Origin: a virus
DNA length: 34,996 nt
Virus record (IMG/VR): IMGVR_UViG_3300046559_000118
Span: 1 to 34,996 of that record
Direction: 5' to 3' (one strand)
The notes beneath the pieces were generated by a model. The model saw nothing but the letters and a program-made list of their open reading frames with translations. It was not told where the DNA came from and searched no databases. A program made the translations under genes and the position numbers. Each line of letters starts with the position of its first letter. Positions within the stretch are counted from its first letter, which is position 1. This document shows, piece by piece, positions 22,593 to 28,767 of this stretch.

Positions 22593-22870
22593 GACGCGCC
22601 GCCAGAGTTGATGCCAATCATGCCGCCATCGTCGCCGCCTATCGCCAGTTTGGCTATCTGGTGCTGTCGCTGGCAGGCTTGGGCGATGGCGTGCCGGATT
22701 TGCTCGTAAGCCGTCGAGGCCAGTTGCAGCTCGTGGAAGTGAAAACCGCCACGGGCACGCTCACGCCAGACCAGCAGCAGTTCATCGCGGGTGGCTGGCC
22801 GGTGAAGATTGTGCGCGGACTGGACGATGTTCTAGAGACCGCGCCCGCGCGGCCGAGGAAGGGGAGATAG
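22589..22870 (+). CDS. VRR-NUC-type nuclease (PD-(D/E)xK fold)
   Basis: A 93-residue stand-alone nuclease domain. The catalytic strand pair is clear: GDGVPDLLVSRRGQLQLVEV, with Asp37 in VPDLL and Glu50-Val-Lys52 in VEVK, then TGTLTPDQQQFI and the end strand WPVKIVRGLDDV. Phage enzymes of this size often act as structure-specific nucleases, such as Holliday-junction resolution. Together with the HNH and NinB-like genes it completes a recombination set. Confidence 0.78.
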   Translation: MRRAARVDANHAAIVAAYRQFGYLVLSLAGLGDGVPDLLVSRRGQLQLVEVKTATGTLTPDQQQFIAGGWPVKIVRGLDDVLETAPARPRKGR

Positions 22871-22874
22871 AGCG

Positions 22875-23090
22875 ATGATGGATGCTGAACAGCTTAAGCG
22901 CGCCGGGGACCATCCTGCCTCGTCGGCGTCGCTGCGGGACTACTTCGCGGCGAAGGCGATGCAGGCGCTGATTGGCCTCTGTCAGGTGTCGGGTTCGCTG
23001 CACGTCCCGAACACGGTGCAGCTCGCCTACGAGATTGCTGATGCCATGCTGGCGATCCGCGTAGGTCTCGACGCACGCGGGCAGGAGTAA
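22875..23090 (+). CDS. 71-residue conserved-type phage protein
   Basis: The product contains SLRDYFAAKAMQALIGLC and AYEIADAMLAIRVGL, a two-helix pattern repeated in very many unnamed phage proteins. It is small and helical, with no catalytic motif. A weak ribosome site lies ahead of ATG 22875; a second ATG three bases later is also possible. Confidence 0.65.
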   Translation: MMDAEQLKRAGDHPASSASLRDYFAAKAMQALIGLCQVSGSLHVPNTVQLAYEIADAMLAIRVGLDARGQE

Positions 23091-23095
23091 CCGAT

Positions 23096-23326
23096 ATGCG
23101 AGCCACCGTCACGTTCCCGAGAGGCAAACGGGCTGCGAAGCGCGAGGCGTGTCGTGTCGTGGCGCTCTTGATCGAAAACTATTTTGATGTCGGCCAGCCC
23201 CACTCAACGGCGGTTGACGAAGGCGGGCTGGACGAAGACGACCCGCGTATCAAGATTATGTTCGATGCATTCGTAGCGCTCCGAAACGAACTGGAGCGGC
23301 GCGGACAGGAGACGCCCCATGAGTGA
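23096..23326 (+). CDS. 76-residue acidic hypothetical protein
   Basis: A basic start (RATVTFPRGKRAAKREACRV) is followed by a helix with VALLIENYFDV and an acidic turn (GGLDEDDPRIKIMFDAFVAL), ending RNELERRGQETPHE. Mixed helix with charge separation; it overlaps the next gene by eight bases. No family is recognised. Confidence 0.55.
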   Translation: MRATVTFPRGKRAAKREACRVVALLIENYFDVGQPHSTAVDEGGLDEDDPRIKIMFDAFVALRNELERRGQETPHE

Positions 23327-23552
23327 GCGCGCTCGCTATGAAGTTCAACTACGGCATCCGTTATGGGGCTGGGTGTCTGCCGGAACATGGCCCGCTCGTA
23401 CGAAGGCCGAGGGACTGAAATCGTTGGACGACTGCTCGATGGGTGTTCGACGCACGGGTTCAATTCACGCTCACCGCTTGGTAAAACTGGAGGCTGTTGT
23501 AATCGCCTATCGCAAGGCCGCGCGTCGGGCGAGCCGTCAGGAGGGGCGATGA
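23319..23552 (+). CDS. 77-residue hypothetical protein
   Basis: The product reads RYEVQLRHPLWGWVSAGTWP, a strand pair, then TKAEGLKSLDDCSM, and a basic helical end (IAYRKAARRASRQEGR). It looks like a small alpha-beta protein. Overlaps with both neighbours (eight and four bases) support it. Confidence 0.55.
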   Translation: MSERARYEVQLRHPLWGWVSAGTWPARTKAEGLKSLDDCSMGVRRTGSIHAHRLVKLEAVVIAYRKAARRASRQEGR

Positions 23553-23698
23553 GCGACCAGCCGAGAGGAGAAGGCGTGAACGGCAAGAAGTCTCCCTGTC
23601 GCGTTCACAAGTGGGGCACGTGGACATTCGGTCGGTGGAACGGCGGAATTGGGCATCGTCGCGTCTGTCGGCGGTGCGGAGCGGAGCAAACGAGATGA
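23549..23698 (+). CDS. 49-residue zinc-finger protein
   Basis: The start is set at ATG 23549, which has a GGAGGGG ribosome site and an ATGA overlap. The product has CRVHKWGTWTFGRW and then HRRVCRRCGAEQT, a Cys/His-Cys-x-x-Cys zinc site with a Trp-rich turn. It closely resembles in layout the 41-residue protein at 24786. Such tiny fingers are frequent in phage early regions and often act on host enzymes; the role here is unknown. Confidence 0.65.
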   Translation: MSDQPRGEGVNGKKSPCRVHKWGTWTFGRWNGGIGHRRVCRRCGAEQTR

Positions 23699-24114
23699 GC
23701 CTCGACCAGCCGGTAGATTGGACAACTCAGCGCGCGTGGACAGTAGATGATGCGATAGCTGCGCTCGACTCCGAACGCGCCGCCCATGCCGCCACCCGTG
23801 CGGCGCTGGCGCAGGCGACGAAGGGCCAGATTGCCGCTGAACTGGATGCCACGGTCGCGCGACAGCAGGAGGCGCACACAATGGTGGCGTATCGGTCGGC
23901 GCGCCAGGATGTCGAGCAGGCCGAGCACTCGCTGGCGCAGGCGACGACGCAGACGTGCGAGACGTGTAAGTTTAAGGGGACTGCTGGCGGAAATCTCGAC
24001 GTGAATTGGTGCGCGTTGTGGAAACAAACTGTCCCTGACCAAGTAACCGGCTGCAAAGGCTATCAGGCGCTCCCCGCGCCGCCGAAACTAACCACACAAG
24101 GAGACACACCATGA
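23695..24114 (+). CDS. coiled-coil protein with C-terminal four-Cys site
   Basis: The start is set at ATG 23695 (ATGA overlap), giving 139 residues. Residues 15-85 form a helix rich in Ala, Glu and Gln (DDAIAALDSERAAHAATRAA; RSARQDVEQAEHSLAQATTQ). The end has TCETCKFKG, then WCALWK and TGCKGYQ, a four-Cys zinc-like knuckle seen at the ends of several phage proteins. It may be an oligomer with a metal-binding head. No function is known. Confidence 0.6.
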   Translation: MSLDQPVDWTTQRAWTVDDAIAALDSERAAHAATRAALAQATKGQIAAELDATVARQQEAHTMVAYRSARQDVEQAEHSLAQATTQTCETCKFKGTAGGNLDVNWCALWKQTVPDQVTGCKGYQALPAPPKLTTQGDTP

Positions 24115-24455
24115 GACTGAAACGCATCATCATCTGGAGCGGCCTCGCGCTCGCCCTGTTCGCCTGCGGGAGCAAGCCCAACTTACCCGGCGTGACCATG
24201 CTTTACGCCCAGGTGGGCTCGACGCGCACACTCCAGTGGACCGCGGACCCGGCCGCCAGCGTCTACACGGTGCAGCTCGACGGTGTGACGATTGGCAACC
24301 CAACAACGTCCTCGCAAGCCTTCACCGTCCCGGCGAACGGGGCGCACACGTTCGCTGTGACCGCGACGAATACACCGTCAGGGCAGACGGCGACGGTCAC
24401 GTATCCGATCATGGTGGGGCAACCGGCGGTGCCGAGCGGGTTTGTGATCAAATGA
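24111..24455 (+). CDS. phage-encoded lipoprotein with one Ig/FN3-like domain
   Basis: A 114-residue protein with a lipoprotein signal: basic start (MRLKRIII), hydrophobic core and LALALFACGSKP, so Cys19 would carry lipid after cleavage. The F at -2 is not the best lipobox residue. The mature part is one beta domain like fibronectin III (TRTLQWTADPAASVYTVQLD, GVTIG, AFTVPANGAHTFAVTAT). It should sit in the host envelope. Early phage lipoproteins can block further infection by masking a receptor, a role that is possible but unproven here. ATGA overlaps on both sides. Confidence 0.7.
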   Translation: MRLKRIIIWSGLALALFACGSKPNLPGVTMLYAQVGSTRTLQWTADPAASVYTVQLDGVTIGNPTTSSQAFTVPANGAHTFAVTATNTPSGQTATVTYPIMVGQPAVPSGFVIK

Positions 24456-24754
24456 CGGTCGAGGCAGTGATCGAGACGCTGGCGGCAATGGAGCGATCAA
24501 TTCGAGACAGGCACCAGTCTAGCGACAGGGTGTTTGGTGATTCATCGGTGGGTGTGCTGGCTGATATTCCGAGGCAGTTGCTACGCAAGGCTGACGCGCT
24601 GGCCGAGGCGCAGCGGCGGCTGGGACAAATAACGGCAGTCGTAAACCTACTCCAGCCGACGATTGATTTGGCTCCAGTATACGAGCGGGCCAGTGGCAAG
24701 GAAAAACTGGCGGCTGCAGTGCTGGCCCTGCTCACGTCTGAGGGTGTCAAATGA
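24452..24754 (+). CDS. 100-residue helical hypothetical protein
   Basis: The start is set at ATG 24452, overlapping the lipoprotein stop (ATGA). The product is helical throughout (VIETLAAMERSIRDRHQSSD; IPRQLLRKADALAEAQRRLG; LAAAVLALLTSEGVK). No hydrophobic span or motif is present, and the family is not recognised. Confidence 0.55.
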   Translation: MTVEAVIETLAAMERSIRDRHQSSDRVFGDSSVGVLADIPRQLLRKADALAEAQRRLGQITAVVNLLQPTIDLAPVYERASGKEKLAAAVLALLTSEGVK

Positions 24755-24789
24755 CGCGGCCTGACCCGCGTGGAGGGACGACGAAATGA
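24751..24789 (+). CDS. 12-codon mini-cistron linking two genes
   Basis: A 12-codon frame (MTRPDPRGGTTK) with ATGA overlaps at both ends. It contains the GGAGGG ribosome site of the following gene. It may only hand ribosomes on to the 24786 gene. A stable product is doubtful. Confidence 0.3.
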   Translation: MTRPDPRGGTTK

Positions 24790-24911
24790 ACTGGCGCTGC
24801 TGGTTTCGGCACGACTGGGGACCGTGGGAAGTTCGCGTGGATAGGCTCGGTGCGGAATGGCGCTCGTGCCGACGTTGCGGGAAATCTCACTGGCAGTGGG
24901 CGTGGAATTGA
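24786..24911 (+). CDS. 41-residue zinc-finger protein
   Basis: A strong GGAGGG ribosome site about nine bases ahead of ATG 24786. The product is CWFRHDWGPWEVRVDR, then WRSCRRCGKSHWQWAWN: one Cys-x4-His-type pair and a Cys-x-x-Cys pair set in Trp-rich sequence. It shares the layout of the 23549 protein, so the two may have arisen by duplication or act on similar targets. It is the last gene before the RNA island. Function unknown. Confidence 0.65.
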   Translation: MNWRCWFRHDWGPWEVRVDRLGAEWRSCRRCGKSHWQWAWN

Positions 24912-24952
24912 GTAGCGCCCTCGCTCGACGTGGACGCGGCAACGCCGATTGC

Positions 24953-25026
24953 ACGGCTGTAGCTCAGACGCAGAGCGGTCGGCCTTTACGCCGACAGGTC
25001 GCAGCATTTACAAGCTGCCAGCCGTC
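24953..25026 (+). tRNA. tRNA-like cloverleaf with non-standard loops
   Basis: All four stems pair without mismatch: acceptor ACGGCTG/CAGCCGT (7), D stem GCTC/GAGC (4), anticodon stem GTCGG/CCGAC (5) and T stem GCAGC/GCTGC (5). TA stands at positions 8-9 and a typical AGGTC variable loop is present. The loops are odd: the D loop AGACGCA lacks the GG pair. The anticodon loop CCTTTACG has eight bases, or six if its end C and G pair. The T loop ATTTACAA lacks TTC. No CCA is encoded. It may be a decayed tRNA or a tRNA mimic. No amino acid can be assigned. Confidence 0.55.
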
Positions 25027-25033
25027 AGGCACA

Positions 25034-25086
25034 GCGGCGAGTCTCGAAGGCCAAGAGACTGCCGCGTCCATGTGGAGCGAGACTCG
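25034..25086 (+). ncRNA. pair of mutually exclusive hairpins, structured RNA candidate
   Basis: GCGGC-G-AGTCTC (25034-25045) pairs with GAGACT-GCCGC (25055-25065), eleven pairs with one bulge. The same left arm, as CGAGTCTCG (25038-25046), is also a perfect nine-base complement of CGAGACTCG (25078-25086). Only one of the two can form at a time, as in attenuators and switches. The element lies untranslated just after the tRNA-like sequence. Confidence 0.45.
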
Positions 25087-25235
25087 ACGCAGGCGCGGCG
25101 GCGCGTGATGGGTGGGGCCGAATAGACGAATCAGGCCCTAGCGTGTTGTAAACCACGCGCGTACGAGCCACGCCATCGACGCGCGCCGCGTCTGCGTGGG
25201 GGAAGGGAGCGAGCGATGACGAAAGGGACCAGCCG
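25087..25235 (+). other. untranslated, GC-rich stretch with further stems and a 7-codon frame
   Basis: No gene of usual size is seen. Stems GCGTG/CACGC (25141-25158, eight-base loop) and GACGCG/CGCGTC (25178-25192) are present. At 25216-25239 a seven-codon frame (MTKGTSR) ends in an ATGA overlap with the start of the 25236 gene and may feed ribosomes to it. Confidence 0.45.
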
Positions 25236-25856
25236 ATGAGCGACAGAGAATGGGAAGATTCAGCGACTCCAGCCGAAATGCATGAGCAGGCGCAGTATGG
25301 CGGTCGTCCGGAAGATAATCACCCACCACAAGCCACTCCCGTTCAGGGCCGCATTCTCGAATGGACATGCCGTGAGTGCGGCGTCCTCGTCCAGCGCGAT
25401 GAGAGCGGGGTGACGACGGCCGCTGCGCTGTCGCAGGACGCGCTCGACGCCTGCCAGATCCTGCGCGGCCTGTTCTCCGGCGGCATCAACGGCGTGCCGG
25501 ACGACGTGAAGGTCGTCGCGGAGGAAGCGGCGCGATACGTGGGGCTGGAGCGGGAGTCGGCGCGGCAACAGATTGGACAGAACGATGGGCTACGGCGCGA
25601 AGTGAAATTGCAACTCACCGAGCGGTTCAAGGCCGAGACCGATCTCGCCGCCGCCCGGCAGGAGTTGGACGACTATAAATCCGCTACGCAGCACGGTATC
25701 GGACTATCTGACTACGCGGCACTGAACGCGCGGCTCACCCGGCTGCGGGCGTGGCTGGAGCAGGAGATCGCGCGGCTACAGATACGCGGCACTGAATGGG
25801 ATGGCGGCTACAATGAGGCGTGCGAACGCATACTTGCGAGGCTTGGTGAGGTCTAA
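25236..25856 (+). CDS. 206-residue hypothetical protein with coiled coil and Cys pair
   Basis: The N-terminal 60 residues are polar, with a CRECG pair (TCRECGVLVQRDESG). A helical region follows (SQDALDACQILRGLFSGGIN), then long heptads (RREVKLQLTERFKAETDLAA; LNARLTRLRAWLEQEIARLQ), ending GYNEACERILARLGEV. Parts such as YNEACERIL resemble the ends of other phage early proteins. The end is overlapped by the HNH gene, which may have changed or cut its original C-terminus. Function unknown. Confidence 0.6.
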   Translation: MSDREWEDSATPAEMHEQAQYGGRPEDNHPPQATPVQGRILEWTCRECGVLVQRDESGVTTAAALSQDALDACQILRGLFSGGINGVPDDVKVVAEEAARYVGLERESARQQIGQNDGLRREVKLQLTERFKAETDLAAARQELDDYKSATQHGIGLSDYAALNARLTRLRAWLEQEIARLQIRGTEWDGGYNEACERILARLGEV

Positions 25857-26400
25857 GCTCCCACTCCCAATCGATCTCGCATCTATTGATGTCGTTCGAT
25901 TCTGGGCTTGTGTTCAAAAGGGCGATGGTTGCTGGCCGTGGAATGGCGCACGCGACCGCCAGGGTTATGGGGTATTTCGGGCGAACGGGCACAATCTGCG
26001 TCCGCATCGTGTGATCCTGACGATGCTTTACGGACCCCTCCCGTCAGACAAAGTGACCGATCACTTGTGCCGTAACAGGGGATGCGTGAATCCGGCGCAT
26101 CTCGAACTTGTTACCACTAGAGAAAATGTCTTGCGTGGCGAAGGGGTGAGCGCGAAAGCGGCGAAACAAACGCACTGTATAAAAGGCCATCTGCTGTCAA
26201 AAGAGAATGCGCCGAGAGTAGGCAAAACACTCCGAAGCTGTCTCGAATGCCATCGTGCGCGTGTTCGTAAGACCAGAGCAAAGCGTAAGGATATTTATCG
26301 GCTCCGCCGCAAGCCAGAAGCACGATGTCCTCAGTGTGGTCTGACATATCGAGCTAGGCCATGTGGACCCAGCCACGCCACGAGGTGGCGCGCATCATGA
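25846..26400 (+). CDS. HNH (HNH_3-type) homing endonuclease, probable insertion
   Basis: GTG 25846 is taken as start because it gives an 11-base overlap and has GAGG ahead; ATG 25813 and 25801 would run deep into the upstream gene. The core is clear: FWACVQKGDGCWPWNG, NLRPHRVILTMLYGPLP, the pair CRNRGCVNPAHLELVT and then RENVLRGEG. The C-terminal part has three Cys pairs (HCIKGH, CLECH, CPQCG) in basic sequence, likely DNA-contact fingers. Base use is visibly more A/T-rich than in the neighbours from about 25857 to 26350, a sign of later arrival. Confidence 0.8.
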   Translation: MRSKLPLPIDLASIDVVRFWACVQKGDGCWPWNGARDRQGYGVFRANGHNLRPHRVILTMLYGPLPSDKVTDHLCRNRGCVNPAHLELVTTRENVLRGEGVSAKAAKQTHCIKGHLLSKENAPRVGKTLRSCLECHRARVRKTRAKRKDIYRLRRKPEARCPQCGLTYRARPCGPSHATRWRAS

Positions 26401-27269
26401 ACGTCAATAGCCAGCGCCAAATCGTGTCCGGCCAAGGCGGAGAGGGCGTATGGACCGGCCAGTATGTCAGCGATGGCCCGGTCACGATGACGCCGATTGT
26501 CGCGCCGGGGGCGGGGGGTAATGGCCCCTGCTGGCTCGGCCCGCGCGTGCTGCTGGACCGATTCGATGTCGGGCTGGCGACGTGCCGGCCGGATGGGACA
26601 GACTTCATCCCGATTCTTGGTGGTGGACCGGCAACGAGCTACGGCGCATCCGAGATGGGCACGAGTTGGGCAAAGTTTCTGGCCGATGGCGTGACGGGCG
26701 TGCAGGCGGCATGGGGCCTGAGTTTGCCGACGATGCGTTGGCTCAATATGTCGAGCGCGCTGTTCGTCACGCCGCAGTCAGGTGACAGCATCATCGCCTA
26801 TGGTATTGGCGACGATGTGCCGCGCTGGACGCAGCCAGCCGTGGCGATCGACTTCTACGCCGTGGACGCCGATACCGTGCTGTGGACGGACGGGGCGCGA
26901 CGGATTCAGGTTCGCAACCTGCCGCCGCCCGCGCAGGACGGACAGGCGATTCACCCGTTCACCTTCGAGGCGGTCGGCCGGCGCTGGCTCGGCTTGGGAC
27001 GACCTGGCGGATTCGTGATCCGCCCGTGGGACGACGCAACGAAGGGATACATTGTCGTGCCTGAAAGCCAGTACGCTTACGGCCCCTGCGCCGTCCCAGG
27101 AGACGACCCTCAGCATGTGATCGCCTTCTGGTCGCCCAACCCCGGCGAAACGGCTATCATGGCGCAGACCGTCAACTTGACCGCGCCGATGCAGGACTTG
27201 ACACCCATGCAGCCCGTGCCGGCCTTCACGCACAACATCGCCGTGGGCGTGGTGTTCCCCAGCCGATGA
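26397..27269 (+). CDS. beta-propeller-like protein, 290 residues
   Basis: ATG 26397 is chosen: AGGTGG lies eight bases ahead and it overlaps the HNH stop (ATGA). ATG 26361 is possible but has no ribosome site. The protein shows about six similar beta blades (GPCWLGPRVLLDRFDVGLAT; NMSSALFVTPQSGDSIIAYG; AIDFYAVDADTVLWTDGARR; EAVGRRWLGLGRPGGFVIRP; HVIAFWSPNPGETAIMAQTV), with W/G-rich turns. It is probably a binding propeller. It lacks a signal peptide. Its place beside TIM-barrel genes suggests a virion or adsorption role, inferred. Confidence 0.65.
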   Translation: MNVNSQRQIVSGQGGEGVWTGQYVSDGPVTMTPIVAPGAGGNGPCWLGPRVLLDRFDVGLATCRPDGTDFIPILGGGPATSYGASEMGTSWAKFLADGVTGVQAAWGLSLPTMRWLNMSSALFVTPQSGDSIIAYGIGDDVPRWTQPAVAIDFYAVDADTVLWTDGARRIQVRNLPPPAQDGQAIHPFTFEAVGRRWLGLGRPGGFVIRPWDDATKGYIVVPESQYAYGPCAVPGDDPQHVIAFWSPNPGETAIMAQTVNLTAPMQDLTPMQPVPAFTHNIAVGVVFPSR

Positions 27270-27802
27270 GCCAATCAACACTACTTCCATTCGCGCAATC
27301 AGCCTGCATCATGTCTCGGGCTTGGGCGATGCCGTCTCCGCGGACATTTTCCATTCCGCCCATTGAAGATTTCCTAGACCGATGGCTACCGCGCGGAGGC
27401 GTCGTTGTTGATCCGTTCTGTGGAACTAAACCCCATCGTTTCGCCGCTATCGCTAACGATCTAGCGATCTCTCGAGTTGATGCCGAAGATTTTTGCCGTG
27501 GCCTCTCTATACGAGCCGATGCGGTATTATTCGATCCACCCTACTCACCTCGTCAAATTTCGGAGTGCTATAAATCAGTCGGCTTTTCAGTAGGGGTTGC
27601 TGAAACGCAAAACGCATCCCTCTACAAGCGCGTGCGCGATGCGCTCGATTCGTTGCTCATTCCTGGCGGGATCGCGCTGTCGTTTGGCTGGAACTCAAGT
27701 GGCTTCGGGAAATCGCGCGGTTATGAACAAGTCGAGATTCTTCTTGTGGCGCACGGCGGCGCGCATAACGACACGATCTGTGTCGCGGAACGTAAGCGAT
27801 GA
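27266..27802 (+). CDS. DNA adenine methyltransferase, phage type
   Basis: A 178-residue methyltransferase. The SAM-binding motif is VVVDPFCGT (about 47-54) and the catalytic motif is FDPPYS (about 89-94), the form used by amino-methyltransferases, most often N6-adenine. A helix pair and the strand GGIALSFGWNS follow. The opening (SRAWAMPSPRTFSIPPIED) is typical for small phage enzymes. It would protect phage DNA from host restriction or mark it. Sequence is more A/T-rich than the neighbours, suggesting separate gain. It is chained to both neighbours by ATGA overlaps. Confidence 0.8.
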   Translation: MSQSTLLPFAQSACIMSRAWAMPSPRTFSIPPIEDFLDRWLPRGGVVVDPFCGTKPHRFAAIANDLAISRVDAEDFCRGLSIRADAVLFDPPYSPRQISECYKSVGFSVGVAETQNASLYKRVRDALDSLLIPGGIALSFGWNSSGFGKSRGYEQVEILLVAHGGAHNDTICVAERKR

Positions 27803-28473
27803 CATCCCCAGGCCGGATTGCGCTCGTTGGCAACAAAACCGACTGGCGCACCGTCACGCCGGACGGGGTGCAGGTGATCCTCGATCTCGGGTCAGTGGCC
27901 GTCGCCGTGCCGCCTCCGGCGGTGTTCTTCGGTCTGTTCACGGAAGATCCGGCCCAGTGGGAAGCGGTGAAGATGGCCGCGGCGTCGTTCAACGCCAGGC
28001 CGAACTACAAAGTGCGGCCGTGCTTCATTCAGGACGGTGACGGGCCGTTTCCTGACGATGTGCTGGCGACGATGCCGCGCTGGGGCCTGCCGCTCAAGGA
28101 ACTGTATTGGTATGAGAACGAGCCGGTGCTGGCCGATGCCACCGCCCGCTGGTATGTCGAAGCAATTGACCTCGCGCAGCGGTGGAAGTACGACATGGGC
28201 GCGATCATCCAGGCGTATACGATGTCCATTCGCACCGTCGAACAGGTGCAGGCTGTGGCCGTGGCTGGCGTGAAGCACTTGAACGACCGCGGCGCGCGCT
28301 GGAAACTGGCCCTCAATTTCGCGTGGAAAGACCCTCGAGGCGGCGACATCCCAGAACTGGCCGCGCTGCAAACGCAAATCTGTGCCGGTTCGCCAGGCTG
28401 GCCCGCGTTCGAGCCGATCCCGCCGATTCCCCCGCCGCCCGTCACGAAACCGTCTATCATTGCCCTTTGCTAA
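27799..28473 (+). CDS. TIM-barrel-like protein, possible glycoside hydrolase relative
   Basis: A 224-residue protein with alternating strands and helices as in a (beta/alpha) barrel: ALVGNKTDWRTVTPDGVQVI, AVFFGLFTEDPAQWEAVKMA, LKELYWYENEPVLADATARW and AIIQAYTMSIRTVEQVQAVA. The WYENEP strand end carries a Glu at a typical catalytic place, though activity is not shown. A Pro-rich end (PPIPPPPVTKPSII) may be a linker to partners. No signal peptide. It may be a structural relative of glycan enzymes used in the virion. Confidence 0.55.
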   Translation: MTSPGRIALVGNKTDWRTVTPDGVQVILDLGSVAVAVPPPAVFFGLFTEDPAQWEAVKMAAASFNARPNYKVRPCFIQDGDGPFPDDVLATMPRWGLPLKELYWYENEPVLADATARWYVEAIDLAQRWKYDMGAIIQAYTMSIRTVEQVQAVAVAGVKHLNDRGARWKLALNFAWKDPRGGDIPELAALQTQICAGSPGWPAFEPIPPIPPPPVTKPSIIALC

Positions 28474-28482
28474 GGAGTCCGC

Positions 28483-28767
28483 ATGGCTGTCCAGTTGACG
28501 ACGTTCAAAGACCCGCAAGCCCTCACGCTCGCGATCGGCGCGGTGAACAAGTCCTCGCACGTCGGCAAGTTCACATTGTCATTTCCTGACGGTACGGTCG
28601 TCAGTTGCCAACAGGACGGCAGCATTCAAGACCGTCCCAGCGGCGCGGATGCCGCCTTCGAGCAGTGCGACATCGACGGCCAAGTCGCCACCTATTGGTA
28701 CACCTGGAACGGCGTCACGAGTGGGCCGTTCTCGTTCGCGTTCTTCAAGGTCACAGGCAAGTCGTGA
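28483..28767 (+). CDS. 94-residue beta-sandwich protein
   Basis: An AAGGAG ribosome site precedes the ATG. The product is strand-rich with aromatic turns (VQLTTFKDPQALTLAIGAVN; VGKFTLSFPDGTVVSCQQDG; QVATYWYTWNGVTSGPFSFA). It looks like a single binding domain. It ends with an overlap onto the next gene (GTGA). It may be an accessory of the two TIM-barrel-like proteins. Confidence 0.6.
   Translation: MAVQLTTFKDPQALTLAIGAVNKSSHVGKFTLSFPDGTVVSCQQDGSIQDRPSGADAAFEQCDIDGQVATYWYTWNGVTSGPFSFAFFKVTGKS

Noticed and set aside
24857-25108. Rightward frame of 83 codons across the tRNA-like region
   Set aside because: It starts inside the zinc-finger gene, has no ribosome site and runs through structured RNA.
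25106-25177. Second tRNA, possibly tyrosine type because of a TTGTAAA loop
   Set aside because: The anticodon stem forms only with an eight-base loop, the acceptor pairs over five bases at most and the T stem does not fit.
26361-26396. Earlier ATG for the beta-propeller-like gene
   Set aside because: No ribosome site; ATG 26397 has AGGTGG and an ATGA overlap.
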